Position numbers and translations under genes: made by a program. A stretch of DNA of 64,000 bases from Heterocephalus glaber (taxonomy: Eukaryota; Chordata; Mammalia; Rodentia; Bathyergidae), in NCBI RefSeq assembly GCF_000247695.1, contig NW_004624782.1, positions 12,366,094 to 12,430,093 of the forward strand, in the 5' to 3' direction. The notes under the pieces were generated by a model that worked only from the letters and a program-made list of their open reading frames with translations, did not search any database and had not been told where the DNA came from. This document shows positions 1 to 10,747 of the stretch, piece by piece. How positions within the stretch are numbered: the first letter of the stretch is position 1; each line of letters opens with the position of its first letter.

Positions 1-940
1 TTTATACCAATGCTTGCTCAGACGCTTTCACCTTCATTATTATCTCTTGATATTTGTAGCAGCCTTCAGAAACAAGCACCATGATTAGGGCTGTGCTCTG
101 ATGCTGGGTTGCTCCCTGCACCTTGCCAAAGCAGCCGTTCACATCGTAGTCCGTGTGCATCGCTCACTGAGACTGAGGCACAGCCGCGCCTGCAGGGCCG
201 TCGATGGCGGCCCCTGACTATGTTATTCCTCTTTCGCAGGGGAAAATATGGGAGCCAAGAGAGGCAAGAGCGTAAGGTCACAGGGGTGTGGCAGGCCCAG
301 CCCCACAGATTCTCAAATCCAGGTTCTCCCCAAGCTGCCCAGCAACCATCTCTCCCTTCCCTTGCTGCCTACCGCCTTCTCCCGCCCCTGAGGCAGAGAC
401 AGGAGAAAAAATGGAGAGGAGGAGCGGAAGTAAGAGCGACACAAAGAGGGAGTGAGGCCAAGTCCAGGTCTCAGCCCAGGGACGACACCCTGTGCTTCAG
501 CGGTGGGGAGAGGTCTGGTCACCCTGAACCAAAGGAAATGGGACTGGGCGAAGCCCTGTGCACACCTTTGCCAACTTCTGCAGGGCAAATACTCCTCCAT
601 GGCTAGACCGGGCTCCCAAAGCACAGCCCGAAAGCAGAGGGGAGAAGTGGAGCCAGCGCCCCTGCAGGCCTCTGCACCCCCTTCCCGTCCTGTGAGCCCA
701 ACTTGAGGACGGGACTCCAGGGTAGCCTGGTGGCCCTGGCTGGGGTCAGCCTTCCAAGGACGCCTGTCACTGCTCTCTGACCACACAGGAAGGCGGCTCT
801 TCAGGGCTGGGGAAGTTCTTGGGCCAGGAAATCATCCAGGGAGGGCAAATGACAGTGACAGGTGCTGGGGTCCTCCAGGAACCTCTCAAGTACTCACCCT
901 AATCCTCACCTGCATATAATATTATAAAGCGTCAAGTATG
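1..940. other. Unique intronic sequence, nothing recognised
   Basis: GC-rich single-copy-looking sequence. Open frames on both strands overlap each other, have no splice-site context, and resemble no family I know. No repeat was recognised. Confidence 0.5.
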
Positions 941-1100
941 TTGCCAGTGCATGGTGAAACTTACGCTCCAACATTGTTTTATATTTCCCCTATCACTAGC
1001 GAGCTTGGGCATTTTCCACACTTTTATTGACCATTTTTATTTTGTCTTCTATGAATGTGCCTGTCTGTATCTTTTGTCAATTTTCTTTGTGCATATTTTT

Positions 1101-1184
1101 TTTTTTTTGGTAGCAGGGATCAAACTTGGGACCTTGAGCTTGCAAGGCAGGCGGCGGAACCACTGAGCTAAATCCCCAGGACCA
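1101..1184 (-). repeat. ID SINE with perfect 17-bp target-site duplication
   Basis: This is a tRNA-Ala-derived pol III SINE in minus orientation: T-run, then complement of the B box, then complement of the A box 'tttagctcagtgg'. The duplicated target tctttgtgcatattttt flanks it at 1084-1100 and 1185-1201 with no mismatch, which marks L1-mediated insertion that is recent compared with the host L1 fragment. Confidence 0.92.
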
Positions 1185-1216
1185 TCTTTGTGCATATTTT
1201 TAAAAATCTATTTCTT

Positions 1217-1300
1217 GGGGATGGGGATTTAGCTCAGTGGCACCGTGCCTGCCTCGCAAGTGCAAGGTCCTGAGTTCGATCCCCGGTACAAAAAAAAAAT
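1217..1300 (+). repeat. ID SINE, plus orientation
   Basis: A box 'tttagctcagtgg' and B box 'gagttcgatcccc' are followed by an A-tail. A 10-bp direct repeat tctatttctt at 1207-1216 and 1301-1310 is the likely target duplication. It lies only about 30 bp from an oppositely oriented ID copy. Confidence 0.92.
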
Positions 1301-2250
1301 TCTATTTCTTTTATCAGTTGATAGGGATTCTGGATACTAACCCTATCTGTGACATAGATGGCAAACAGTTTACTGTTTGTCTTTTCCCTTGTGTACCAGT
1401 TTTTAAATTAATAAACCTTACATTTTTAGTTTTATGTTTCGGGAAACATTGCATGGAAAGTGAAGTCCCCTAACCGCTCACCCCACACCCACAGTGGCCC
1501 TGTCATTCACACCTGGCATTCCTACAGCATGTTTGTTACAGTGGAGGGGCTGGTTCTCATATGCCCAGAGCTCACAGTAAGGCTCGTTCTTTTCGCTGCA
1601 CGTTCTATGGGTTTTGACAAATGTTTGGTAGCATGGTCACCATTACCATGTACTCTAGAATGGAATATTTTGCGCTGAAAATCCCCTATTCATCATTCTC
1701 TCCCCACTCCTCCCAAGCGCCTGGCAACCACTGATCATTTTACTGTCTCCATGGCTGAGCCTTTCCCTGAATGTCACATAGCTGGAACCATACTGTACAT
1801 GGCCCTTTCAGAATGGCTTTTTTGCAGAGAGCAATATGCATTTAAGGGTCTTTCCAGTCTTTTCATGGCTAGATATCTGATTTCTATCACTGGATAATAT
1901 TCTATGGTCTGGATTTTCCATAATTGTGTATGTTTTTTTAATCCTTCACCAACCAAAGGACATCTTGGTTACTTCCAAGTTTTGGCAATTAAGACTAATG
2001 TTGCTTTTGTTATGTTTTTATGTTATATAGACAAATTTATCAATTTTTCTTTTTTAGTTTTTGGTTCCTATGTCTCCTTTAAGAAAACCAACATCACTAA
2101 CACATTCTCCCGTACTTCTCCTAACATACCTACAGATATTTGTCTTGATCCATCTGGAATTTATTGTGATGAATGGTGTGACATAGGAGCTAACTTAGTC
2201 TTTTCAATGATTAGGTAATTGTTTTGAACCCTTTACAGTCCGTTCTTTTA

Positions 2251-2253
<3 letters not shown>

Positions 2254-2286
<33 letters not shown>
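2254..2286. repeat. (GA)n microsatellite
   Basis: About 16 uninterrupted GA units form a pure homopurine/homopyrimidine tract. It directly abuts the 3'-tail side of an antisense B1 fragment, from whose A-rich tail it probably grew. Confidence 0.97.
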
Positions 2287-2287
<1 letters not shown>

Positions 2288-2293
2288 CCTGCT

Positions 2294-2376
2294 AAGGCAG
2301 GCTGGGCTCGAACTTGTGACCTTTCCCTCAGCCTGTCAGAGTGATGGGTTACAGGCATTACCACCACACCCAGCTG
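2294..2376 (-). repeat. B1-type SINE fragment (7SL-derived), antisense
   Basis: 'ctcgaacttgtgacc', a degraded 'cctcagcctgtcagagtg' and 'ttacaggcattaccaccacacccagct' are the reverse complement of the B1/7SL unit (ggctgggtgtggtgg through ttcgag). Confidence 0.8.
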
Positions 2377-2402
2377 CCCCATTGACTTTAAATGACTCCT
2401 TG

Positions 2403-2805
2403 TACAGGTTGAGAGCATCGCTAATCAAAAAACCCAAAATGGGGCCAAGGATTCAGCTCAGTGGTTACACCGCCTGTTTCGAAAGCGCAAGGACCCAAGT
2501 TCTATCCCCGGTACCAAAACAAAACAACCCAAAATGCTCCACAATCTGAAACTCCATGAGCACTGACACGATGTCACAAATGGAAAATTCCACATCTGAC
2601 CTCAGTTGGTGAGTTGCGATCTATACGCAGGTGCACTAAAAATGTATAAAGACACCTTTGGGCTATGTGTAAAAGGTGCAAACGATACCAAAATGAATTT
2701 CACCTTTAGCCTTGGGTCCCATATATTCCCAAATCTGAAAAAATCCCAAATCCAAAACATTTCTGGCCCCGAGCATTTCAGATAAAAGACACTCCCGCTG
2801 CCCCG
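2403..2805. mobile_element. MER2-like TcMar-Tigger element, split by an ID SINE
   Basis: The left end 'acaggttgagagcatcgcta' and the right end, whose reverse complement is 'gagtgtcttttatctgaaat', are the degraded terminal inverted repeats of the MER2 family, a non-autonomous Tigger relative. The interior ('tgctccacaatctgaaact', 'ccaaatctgaaaaaatccc') also fits. An ID insertion at 2442-2525 interrupts it near the left end. It has no coding capacity. Confidence 0.72.
2442..2525 (+). repeat. ID SINE inside the MER2-like element, 11-bp TSD
   Basis: The A box is slightly decayed (attcagctcagtgg), the B-box region is 'caagttctatcccc', and the 3' end is ggtaccaaaacaaaa. The duplicated target aacccaaaatg at 2431-2441 and 2526-2536 is perfect and proves insertion into the older DNA transposon. 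Confidence 0.9.
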
Positions 2806-2809
2806 CAGC

Positions 2810-4015
2810 CCAGCCCCCACGTACTGGCTGTGTGGAGCTGTTACCCGGTCTCCTAACTCCTCTGGTCTGCCCCGCTGACCTCTCCCCGCGCTCTGAGTCA
2901 GGGCCACACCGTTCCATCATTGTGCTCTGCGCTTTGCGCACAGCCTGCGGCCTGGAGGTCAGGGCTGTCCTGTTCTCACGTCCCAGCAGGGCAGCACCGC
3001 CTCCTCAGCCTCTGCCAGGCCCTCTCCTGACCGTGCATCTTGCTCCCCAGCCCCCGTCTCTGGTAGTTCCGCCTGTCTTCCTCACTACCCCGTCCTGATG
3101 TTCTCCAGGGTGGCTGACCTCTCCGTGCCTGGGGTTCCTCGTCCATGCAACGGTACAGGGGCCAGGGAACTCAGAGGCCCCTCTGCCCTGGAAGACGAGA
3201 CCCATTCCTGAGGACGAGCCTGCCTTGTGCTGGGACAGGGGAGGGAAACAGCACATCTTAAATCAAAACCTCCCGCTGCACCCAGAAGCCACACCCAAAG
3301 CTGGCAGAGTAATTAATTTTCCAAAGTCTTCCTTTAGAAAAGCATCGATTCCTCAGCTGAATTCCATTTACCCCCAAATAGGGAAGGCCAGGCTTTAAGA
3401 AAACTCAATAAATGAAGACTACAATTCACTCACAGATACCCTGGTGAGACTCTGATGGAATTTTAAGGGTTCTGCCCCAGACCTCAGACCCTCGGTCGTG
3501 TTTTCAGAAGCGCTCATTGTGTAGCAAGGTCCCGGAGCATCTGTCCCTCAGCAGAAGGGGCGTTTCCAGCTCATCAGAGTTAGCAGATGACTTTCCGCTG
3601 AGTTACTGGCCTCCTCAATCAGCGGCAACTCAATGAGTGAGACTTTCCTGGGCCTGCTGCTGACTCCTGCTGTGGCCTCACCCAGGCCACTCACAGCAGG
3701 GATCTCTCCACTGGGGTTTTCCGGAATCTCCCAGCTCCAGGACTGAGGCTCTGGGTGGGGTGGTTGTGGCTCCTCCCGGCCTCCAGAGGACCTTGCAGAA
3801 TCCTAGGGACCGAGGGCCCAGTGCTGGGCCATCAAGGTGACGCCCTGAGCCCTGAGAAGTGGGGACATTGCTCTGGCCCTCGGAGGTCAGACTGATGGAG
3901 CCATTTGGTGTTCAAGGGCAGGGGCTGGCTGGGATCCCAACCAAGAGACGATGTGGAGAGCAGAGGTGAGCCCAGGGGAGGCAGGAGTGAAGTCAGTGTG
4001 AGAGAGGGATCCGGC
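2810..4015. other. GC-rich unique sequence, nothing recognised
   Basis: No repeat family or exon-like frame with splice sites is visible. Frames on both strands overlap (for example 2832-3098 and 3005-3294), as expected from chance in GC-rich DNA. Confidence 0.45.
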
Positions 4016-4019
4016 TGCC

Positions 4020-4205
4020 GGGCCTGCTGACTCCCAGCTGTGTGATCTAGAGTAGAGTGTCTTCATGTACCTCAGTTTCCTCACCTATAATGGGGGGTAA
4101 TAATAGCACCTACCTCATAGATTTGTACAAAGATTAAGTGCCTTACATTTGTACAGCACTTAGAATAGCACTTGGCACACAGTAAGCCTGTGTAAGCATT
4201 GAATG
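4020..4205 (+). repeat. MIR SINE, sense
   Basis: Classic MIR wording is visible: 'cagctgtgtgatct', 'cctcagtttcctcacc', 'ggtaataatagcacctacct', 'agcacttagaatagcact'. This is an ancient mammal-wide tRNA-derived SINE. Confidence 0.9.
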
Positions 4206-4314
4206 CATGGACGGATGGATGAGTGGATGAACACAAGCCTGAGCTCACATAGCGGCCTACTAGTCTGCACACTAGTCCAGACACCAGGCCTGCTTTGCTT
4301 TTTACTAGGCCCCA

Positions 4315-4385
4315 ACCCCTAGCCCAGTGCCTGACACACAGTGGGCATTTGGCATGTGTTGTTGAAGGAATAAATGACCACTGAC
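4315..4385 (+). repeat. L2/MIR 3' tail fragment
   Basis: 'cagtgcctgacacacagt' followed by 'gttgaaggaataaatgacc' matches the common 3' end shared by L2 and MIR elements. Confidence 0.6.
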
Positions 4386-4509
4386 TATGAGACACTTGAG
4401 AGTGCTCGGCTGGCCGGTGTAATGCTGTCCTGTCTAAGATGCAGGAACGCATTAGGATAGGACCAGACTCCAAAAGGACAGAGGACACATCTTCTCCATT
4501 TAGTCATGA

Positions 4510-4640
4510 TTTATCACTCATTAATTGAGTCAGTCAACAAATATTTATGGAAGGCTTTCCAAGTGCCAGAAACATTCCCGGGTGGGCTGGGGTGGGGGAG
4601 GCTGGACGAGGTGGACAGATGCCTGCCTCCAGGGGCCTCT
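4510..4640 (+). repeat. L2 LINE 3' fragment
   Basis: 'cagtcaacaaatatttatgg', 'ccaagtgccagaaac' and 'tgcctccaggggcctctg' correspond to the L2 3' region (target-size, table-like 'caacaaatatttattgagc' and 'ctgccctcatggagct' in the family). Confidence 0.65.
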
Positions 4641-4919
4641 GCTTCGAGCAAAGAGACATTGGCAGTCAGCACATTAAGGAATGTGAAAACATCAGGGAGG
4701 GAAAGGCGTCAGGAGGAAAAGGAAACAGGCCAAGTGCTGGGGCCTCTCAGGAGCCTGCTGGGAGGCAGGGAAGCCTGGGGACCAGGGAGTGGCAGGGAAG
4801 GAGCTGGACAGGCAGGACCATGCTTTGCTCTTTGAGGGCTGCCGGAAATGGAGGCCAGGTGCTGGCATGTGTTAGGCAGGTGCTCCATCAGGGCGCCACG
4901 GCCCCACCCCTAATTCATG

Positions 4920-6055
4920 GCTTTTAGGACAAATGTCCGGATAACTGTGGAGACAGATTCAGGGCAGGGCCAGGAGACTGAGAAGGGGCCCACAGGGGAG
5001 GCTGGAGGGCGGCGTCTTCAGGGCCAGGCCGGCTGTGCTGCCTGGGCTGCAGTTGGCGGCCGGTGGGAGGCTGAGAGGCGTGATTAAGTGTGTCCCCGGA
5101 GCCCTGTGTGGGAAACTCCATCCAAATCCACATGCAGTGGTGTCTGCAGGTGGGGTCTTCGGGAGGCCATCAGGGTTAGGTAAGTCAGGGGTGGGCTGGA
5201 GACACGGAGCTGGCTCACTACACGAAGCCTCTGCCACGCAGCAAGAAGACCCCGGATGCCAGGCCGGGCCCAGCCGCCAGGCCAGGAGCCAGATAAACTC
5301 CCACTCTTTCTAAATCACCCAGTCTTGGGTATCCCCTTACAGCAACAGGAGAAGGACTAAGACCTAAGTCACAGGACTTGCAGACGGGCTGGCCATGGGT
5401 GTGAGGGCATCTTAGAATCCGGACGGCCTCGAGGGTTTAGGTTTGAGCAACTACACAGATGATGGTGCTGTTCACAAAGATGAAGAAGCAAAGAAGGAAG
5501 AAGCTTGGAGGGGAGCAGGATCCTCCAGGACCGTCCTAGCTGGAAATGCCTATTTTCTCTCCAAGCAGAGGCCTGGAGTAAGCAGCTGAGGGCCCACCTG
5601 AGGCTCTGGGCACGGTCTGCACTGGTGATTTCAATGTGAGTCACTGGCTGAGGGGAGATGCAGGACTGTGTGCCGAGGCCACCCAGAGGCAGACTTCGGA
5701 GAGAGAGGGTTTCAGGGTGGAGTCCCAGGATGAGCTTACTTCTGGTGCATACACAGACGGACATTCGGAGGCAGGAGGCCGAGGAGGTGGGAAGACAAAC
5801 AGACCAGGTGGCCAGGCCCAGGGGGTGCACATGGCTCAAGGACAGAGTGACCTGTTAGGTCCAAGGTGGGCCTGGAAGTGGCTTTTGGGTCTGCCAACAT
5901 GGAGGTCACCAGGGACCTCGACAGGTTCCATCTCAGGGCAGCCAGGACAGAGGTGCATCTGGAATAGGCTGGGAACGGGACAAAGGGGAGAGATTCGAAG
6001 CCCATCACTGCCTGGGGCACCAGAATAAGGGGGTGATCATGGGAGTGGGCATGGG
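4920..6055. other. GC-rich unique sequence, nothing recognised
   Basis: No known repeat or exon could be made out. Several overlapping frames on opposite strands between 5369 and 6028 have no family resemblance. Confidence 0.45.
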
Positions 6056-6072
6056 GCTCTGGAATGGGTTTT

Positions 6073-6163
6073 TTTTGTTTGGCATTTTTTGGTACCGGGG
6101 ATTGAACTCGAGTCCTTGCGCTTGCGTAGCAGGCGGTGAAACCACTGAGCTAAATCCCTGGCC
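6073..6163 (-). repeat. ID SINE with perfect 14-bp TSD
   Basis: Antisense ID of the GGTACC-ending subfamily. The A-box complement 'ccactgagctaaatccc' is at 6142-6158. The target ctggaatgggtttt is duplicated at 6059-6072 and 6164-6177. Confidence 0.93.
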
Positions 6164-7199
6164 CTGGAATGGGTTTTGCAGGTGGCAGACACAACATGTT
6201 TCCATGCCTACCCAGATGATCGGGGAAGGAGGGGAAGGCTCAGGGCAGCAAGGGGGCATCCAAAAAAGCAAGGTCCAGAGGAGAGGAGGAGGTTACAGAA
6301 CACAGGGTCGGCTAGGCTGGGGCCTGGGCACCTCACCCGGGAACAGGGGGGCAGAGTGTGCTGGGGGGAGTTGGGTTCTCAGCCACTTCCCTTCTCTCCT
6401 CTCCACCACAAGGGCAAAGCAAAGTTGCCAGGTGAGTCTGCGCCAAGGTCACAGCTGCAAGCGAGGTGGGCAGATGGGGGCACGGGAGGCTTGGGGAGTG
6501 AGGAGGAGTGAGGGTTCTTTTCATTTCAGAGTGGAAAAGCACAGCCCGACTGTGGAAGGATGCACAGCCTGCCAGGCAGCGGCACGGGCCCTAGGAGACC
6601 TGCACTCGTGAATTCCAAATGAGGCTGGTGGCGGACGCTGTGGGGCTCAGGTGGACAGAGGGGTTGGCCTGGTGACACAGGGCTGGGCCCAAGGGTACAT
6701 GGATATCTCCTGCCCTGGGAGGGGCAGGCTCCAGGCAGGGCTCCAGGTCTGGTGGGCCAGCGTCCTGGTGGCCCTCTGAGGGCACCCTCTCCAGCTGACA
6801 TGGAGCGACGACAGTGACCTGGATTCCAGGACTTGGCTTGCAGCTGGTTCAGGTCTCTTTTGCAGGCTTTGAAGGCCTTATGTGAATTCCATGCTCCATT
6901 TAATGCAGCTTTCAGGGAGGTAGTGGATTAATTAATTTATAATAGGGTTTATTATTAAAGATGCTAAGTTATTACCGAGAACGCTCAGGGCACATTTGTG
7001 TCTACATAAATATTCTTGTGCAGGCTGGACTCTAGTGTGGACTTGCAGCATTCCAAGCGTGTCATGTCAGGGGCCTGCAACTCCAGGTGCTGGCGGGACA
7101 TGGAGGGGCTTGGACCAGACCCACGAGGGGCGGGTGGTGGCACAGGGAGAAGGCCTGCTGGACACCACTGAGCACACACCAGACGCTAGGTGTTTCTTC

Positions 7200-7380
7200 T
7201 TTCTTCCTTTCTCCTTCCTTCCTTCCTCCCTGAAGTAGGGATTAACCCCAGGGACTTTGCACTGAGCTACATCCCCAACCCATTTTTTATTTTGGACCTG
7301 GGCTCAACCTTGCAGTCTTCCTACCTCAGCTTCCCAGAGTGCTAGGATTTCAGGCCTGCACTAACCAGGCCTGCCTCTTT
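7200..7380 (-). repeat. B1-dID composite SINE, antisense
   Basis: From the tail side inwards there is a pyrimidine-rich tail, a decayed ID unit ('ggattaaccccagggactt', 'gcactgagctacatcccc'), and then a B1 unit ('cagtcttcctacctcagctt', 'agagtgctaggatttcagg'). This fused order is typical of B1-dID families in non-muroid rodents. Confidence 0.82.
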
Positions 7381-8334
7381 CTTCTTCCTCTTCTTTTATA
7401 AAAGGAAATGAACTTTATTCATTGGTGGCCTCAAGTGCAATAGCAGGCAGGGTATCATGAGATCACAGAGCAGAGAGGCCCCAGACCAAATTAAAACTCC
7501 TAAGCCACAGCTTTATTGAACCGAGTGCCCAGCACTGTGAGGAGCACGGAGGGGTAGACGAGCATTCTGAGGGCGAGTGGCAGTGGCTGTCCACTCCCCA
7601 CCTTAGCACCGCCCTCCCCTCTGAGCGGCACAGCCCCAGCCAGAGTCAGCACAGGGCCCACGGTGCCCACACGCGTTTCTTGGAAGAGGACACACGCAGC
7701 TGGACGCCGATGCAGCTGTGGACTAGGAAGACGTGTGATCCGTACTGTAGCACGGCACACGCTGGTTCCGCTTGTCTACACCCAGGCTAACGGCTTGGTC
7801 TTCGGAAGTTGGGCAGGTCTCACAAGTGACAAGGGGATCTACTTGGTGTGTCCATCTGCGTTTGTTTCTCCTGTCTGTAGCATGGTCCAGTCCAGTCCAT
7901 TCTTTCCCTCCCCTTCCCGTCCTTCTCCACCTGTGCCCTGGGCCGGGGTCAGGGCTGCCTATTGCCGTCTAGCCCAAGGACCGGCTCCCTGGACAGAGGG
8001 TCAGCATGCTGGGCCCCTGCCCCAGCTCAGCCCACTCCTTCCCTGGTGAGCCAGCGTGGGACAGGCACCTGCGGGAAAATCAGTTAATTTTAACACATCC
8101 GTGTCTACCCTTTGACTACTGTTTCCTCCTTTGGTCTGTGCCTTTTTCCACAAGTGAGTCAGCAGTGCTCCCCGGAGGGACACCGCAGGCTTTTCTTCTA
8201 GGTTGGGGATGTGGCAGGGGGCAAGTGGCCTGGCCTCCCACAGGTCCCAGCAGGAGGGAGGCACAGCCACAAAGGCGGCTGGACCATAAGTCAGGGCAGC
8301 CAAGAGGGGAGGGCCGGGGGCCTGCAGGTGGGCG

Positions 8335-8445
8335 GTCCCAAGAGGCTTCCTGTAGTCCCAGCTACTCCAGAGGCTGAGGCAGGAGGATTGCTTGAGCTCA
8401 GGCATGAAAGCCCAGCTTGGGCAACACAGTGAGATGGGTCTCGAA
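8335..8445 (+). repeat. B1-type SINE (7SL-derived), sense
   Basis: 'tgtagtcccagctactccag', 'aggctgaggcaggaggattg' and 'gcttgggcaacacagtgag' are the 7SL-derived core. The 5' end is truncated. It generates the longest spurious antisense frame in the window. Confidence 0.85.
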
Positions 8446-8649
8446 AGATGGGAAGACTGTGGAGGCGGCGTCCCAGCTGAGCGCTGGAGGGAGGAGGAAG
8501 CGTGGCGGCCATGTGGGCTCCTGCAAAGCCACAGGCCGTGCACTGAGGTTGGCTTTAGATGCTGCTGCTGGGGATCGGGTGCCACCCAGGCCGTCTGGGC
8601 TTCATCCCGGGGACAATGGGCGGAGCCGATCACTGTATAACCTGCTTCT

Positions 8650-8755
8650 CTTTCCTTTTGTTTTTGTGGTTGTTTTCCTTGTGCTGCTGGGCATGAACCA
8701 GGGCCTCCTGTGGGCTGAGCCCCTGCTCTGCCACTGAGCTTCACCGGGCCCAGAC
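8650..8755 (-). repeat. Old ID-type SINE, antisense
   Basis: After a T-rich stretch, 'gctgggcatgaaccagggcc' and 'ctctgccactgagcttcacc' match the complement of a decayed ID element. Confidence 0.65.
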
Positions 8756-8759
8756 ATGC

Positions 8760-10680
8760 TTTTGGAAGGCGCCTCTGACGGCTGTGTGGAGGACGGCTGC
8801 AGAGAGGGAAGCTGGGGTAGATGTCTGGCGCTGCTGAGACACGCGAGTCCCAGCGAATCCTCAGGGCCTGGAGGGGGGCCGAGGACGGGGGGCACAGGGG
8901 GCAACCAAGAGAGGCTGCTGCATCTGACCCAGTCACTGTTGGCCCCAGAACAGCCTCCACAGAAGGGAGCATCAGGATCGCACAGGCGGGCACTTCCTGA
9001 CAGGGCTGGGGAGCTGAGGATAAATCCCTCATCTGCACACATCTCAAACACCCAGCTGCCGGTCACGGCAGACATGAGCTGAGAGCTGACTCTGCTGGTG
9101 CCCTGCGGCGGGGGGCTGCCAGCCGCCTGTGCGGGAAGCCATCCCCCAGCGGCGGAGGAGCCTGAGCTATGTTTAAAACCGCCCAGACCTATTTTTAAAG
9201 AAGGAGCTATTTTTAGCAACTCTCCCGAGAACCGCAGCCTCCCGGTAGCATATTTCAGAGTTTTAAAGTTCCTCCTTACACGTAGCCTAAATCTTTCCAG
9301 CTCCAATTTGAGCTAATTTCTTGCTCTGCCCTCTGAGGACAGCAGTGAGCGGCTGGCGCCTTCTGGAGAGGAGACTTTGGGGAGCACAGCAATTACCGAG
9401 GCGCCCTCAGCCCTGCTCCTCGCGGTGATGGCTGCGATTTCTTTGCCCTTTCTCCACAGGTCTCATTTCTCACCGCTTGAGTCATTAGCATCTCTCCTCT
9501 GTGGATCCTGCCTTTTAAAGTCAAGTGGCCCCACTCGGAGGTGGCATTTATGGGGCACCTCCTAGTCGTAAGGAATAGGCTTCCCAACTCCCACAGCCCC
9601 GTCTGGCCAGCCACCCCCATCCAGGCCCAAGGCAACGAGAGGCTCCTGACCTGCGGCTGGGGGTCCAGGACGGGTCCAACCAAGGCCCCAGGGCCTGGGC
9701 TTAGCGGGTCTCGGGTGGGTGGCTGAGGCAAAGGGTGGCGGGTGATTTTAGATCCCAGTGGATATGTTCCACACCCTCAGCATTCTCCGTTGCCTTGGTG
9801 CCCTCCTCAAAGCATCCATGACCTCAGGACCCCGATGTAGGAGTAAACAAGAGGCAAGTCCTGGCTTTGGGGATTTCAAAAGCCTACTGGCAAGTGTGCA
9901 GAGAAAGAGGCTTGGAAGAACACATGACCAAGCAGCGCCAACCTCCTTTCCCCCTCTACCCTGACACCGAGTAAAGTTGCCTCCCTGGAGGGAGGAGAGG
10001 CGGAGGCCAGGTCCCCGGAAGGAGCTGGACTGCGCAGCCACAAGAGGGCCCCAAGGTCCCAGCCTGCACTGCAAGCCCCTTCCACGACACGCAGGGCCAC
10101 AAGGGAGTGAAGCGGGGCCCACAGCGCTGAGGCCCCGGGGCACACTCACCCTCCTCCTCCTGCCTCCTCCACATTTCTACCCCAGAGCCCTGGCCTTTGG
10201 TTGCCTCTGGGCGGAGTACCCTCTGCCCACAGCCCACCTTCTTGGGAGCTGGCAGACCTACTGAAGGGCAGAGAGCTGGGAAGCACATGGCTCCTTGCTT
10301 GAGCCCCATCCTTCTGAGAGCGAAAGAGGCAGCACCCACTCGCCTGGCACAGCAGGCAGGCAGGCGAGGGCCGATCAGGGCGGGGGAGGGGCACCTCCAG
10401 ACAGAACAGACACGCCTCTGCCTCTCGGGAGCAGGCAGCCGGAGCCGCCAGGTTACAGGAGGGGCAGTGGGAGGCAGCGGCCCCGGAGCCACATCTGGGC
10501 TCCTGGCTTGGGGGCTGGGAAAGCTCCCCTAGCGGGTATTTCAGCCTGAAAGATGAGAGCAACCAGGTCAGAGCTGCCCCGAGCAGGGGTGCGGCAGGTG
10601 AGGCAGATAACGCTCAGCCTAGGCACTGCGGGATACTTGGTAGACACCAGGAATAGTCCCACACTTGTGAGCATGGACAC
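8760..10680. other. GC-rich unique sequence with one motif cluster
   Basis: Apart from the MEF2-type boxes near 9.2 kb, no repeat, RNA gene or exon was recognised. Frames such as 9956-10492 (minus) overlap others on the opposite strand and lack exon signals. Confidence 0.45.
9160..9220. promoter_or_regulatory. Cluster of MEF2-type A/T boxes
   Basis: Two matches to YTAWWWWTAR, ctatttttaa (9189-9198) and ctatttttag (9207-9216), lie 18 bp apart. A third with one mismatch, ctatgtttaa, is at 9167-9176. The surrounding sequence (about 9090-9330) shows no repeat and is CpG-containing. This is a motif-level suggestion of an intronic enhancer only. Confidence 0.35.
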
Positions 10681-10683
10681 ACA

Positions 10684-10702
10684 GTGCGTGTGCACGCACG
10701 CG

Positions 10703-10744
<42 letters not shown>
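10684..10744. repeat. 61-bp alternating purine/pyrimidine tract, (CG)n/(CA)n
   Basis: GTGCGTGTGCACGCA is followed by about seven CG steps and about sixteen CA steps. Every base alternates purine and pyrimidine from G10684 to G10744 without a break, so this is a strong Z-DNA-forming sequence. It explains the Val-Cys repeats in the overlapping frames. Confidence 0.95.

Positions 10745-10747
<3 letters not shown>

Larger units (their letters stand above)
945..2215 (-). mobile_element. Old L1 (L1M-type) fragment, antisense
   Basis: The stretch 1690-2010, with its 'ctggcaaccactgat', 'catagctggaaccata' and 'ggataatattctatgg' runs, is the reverse complement of the 3' end of mammal-wide L1M elements. 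It corresponds to the same region that appears in sense at 21645-22215. The part from 945 to 1470 continues in the same style. Two ID SINEs have inserted into it (1101-1184 and 1217-1300). Ends are approximate and there is no intact reading frame. Confidence 0.65.

Noticed and set aside
1217..1300. ID elements read as tRNA-Ala genes
   Set aside because: Pol III boxes are present but the anticodon stem and acceptor pairing are not kept, and A-tails with target duplications show they are SINEs.
8001..9047. Longest open frame in the window (348 codons, minus strand)
   Set aside because: It runs through GC-rich DNA and an antisense B1 (8335-8445), whose translation gives the typical SINE-like peptide. 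A 234-codon minus frame and several plus frames overlap it. No domain is recognisable.
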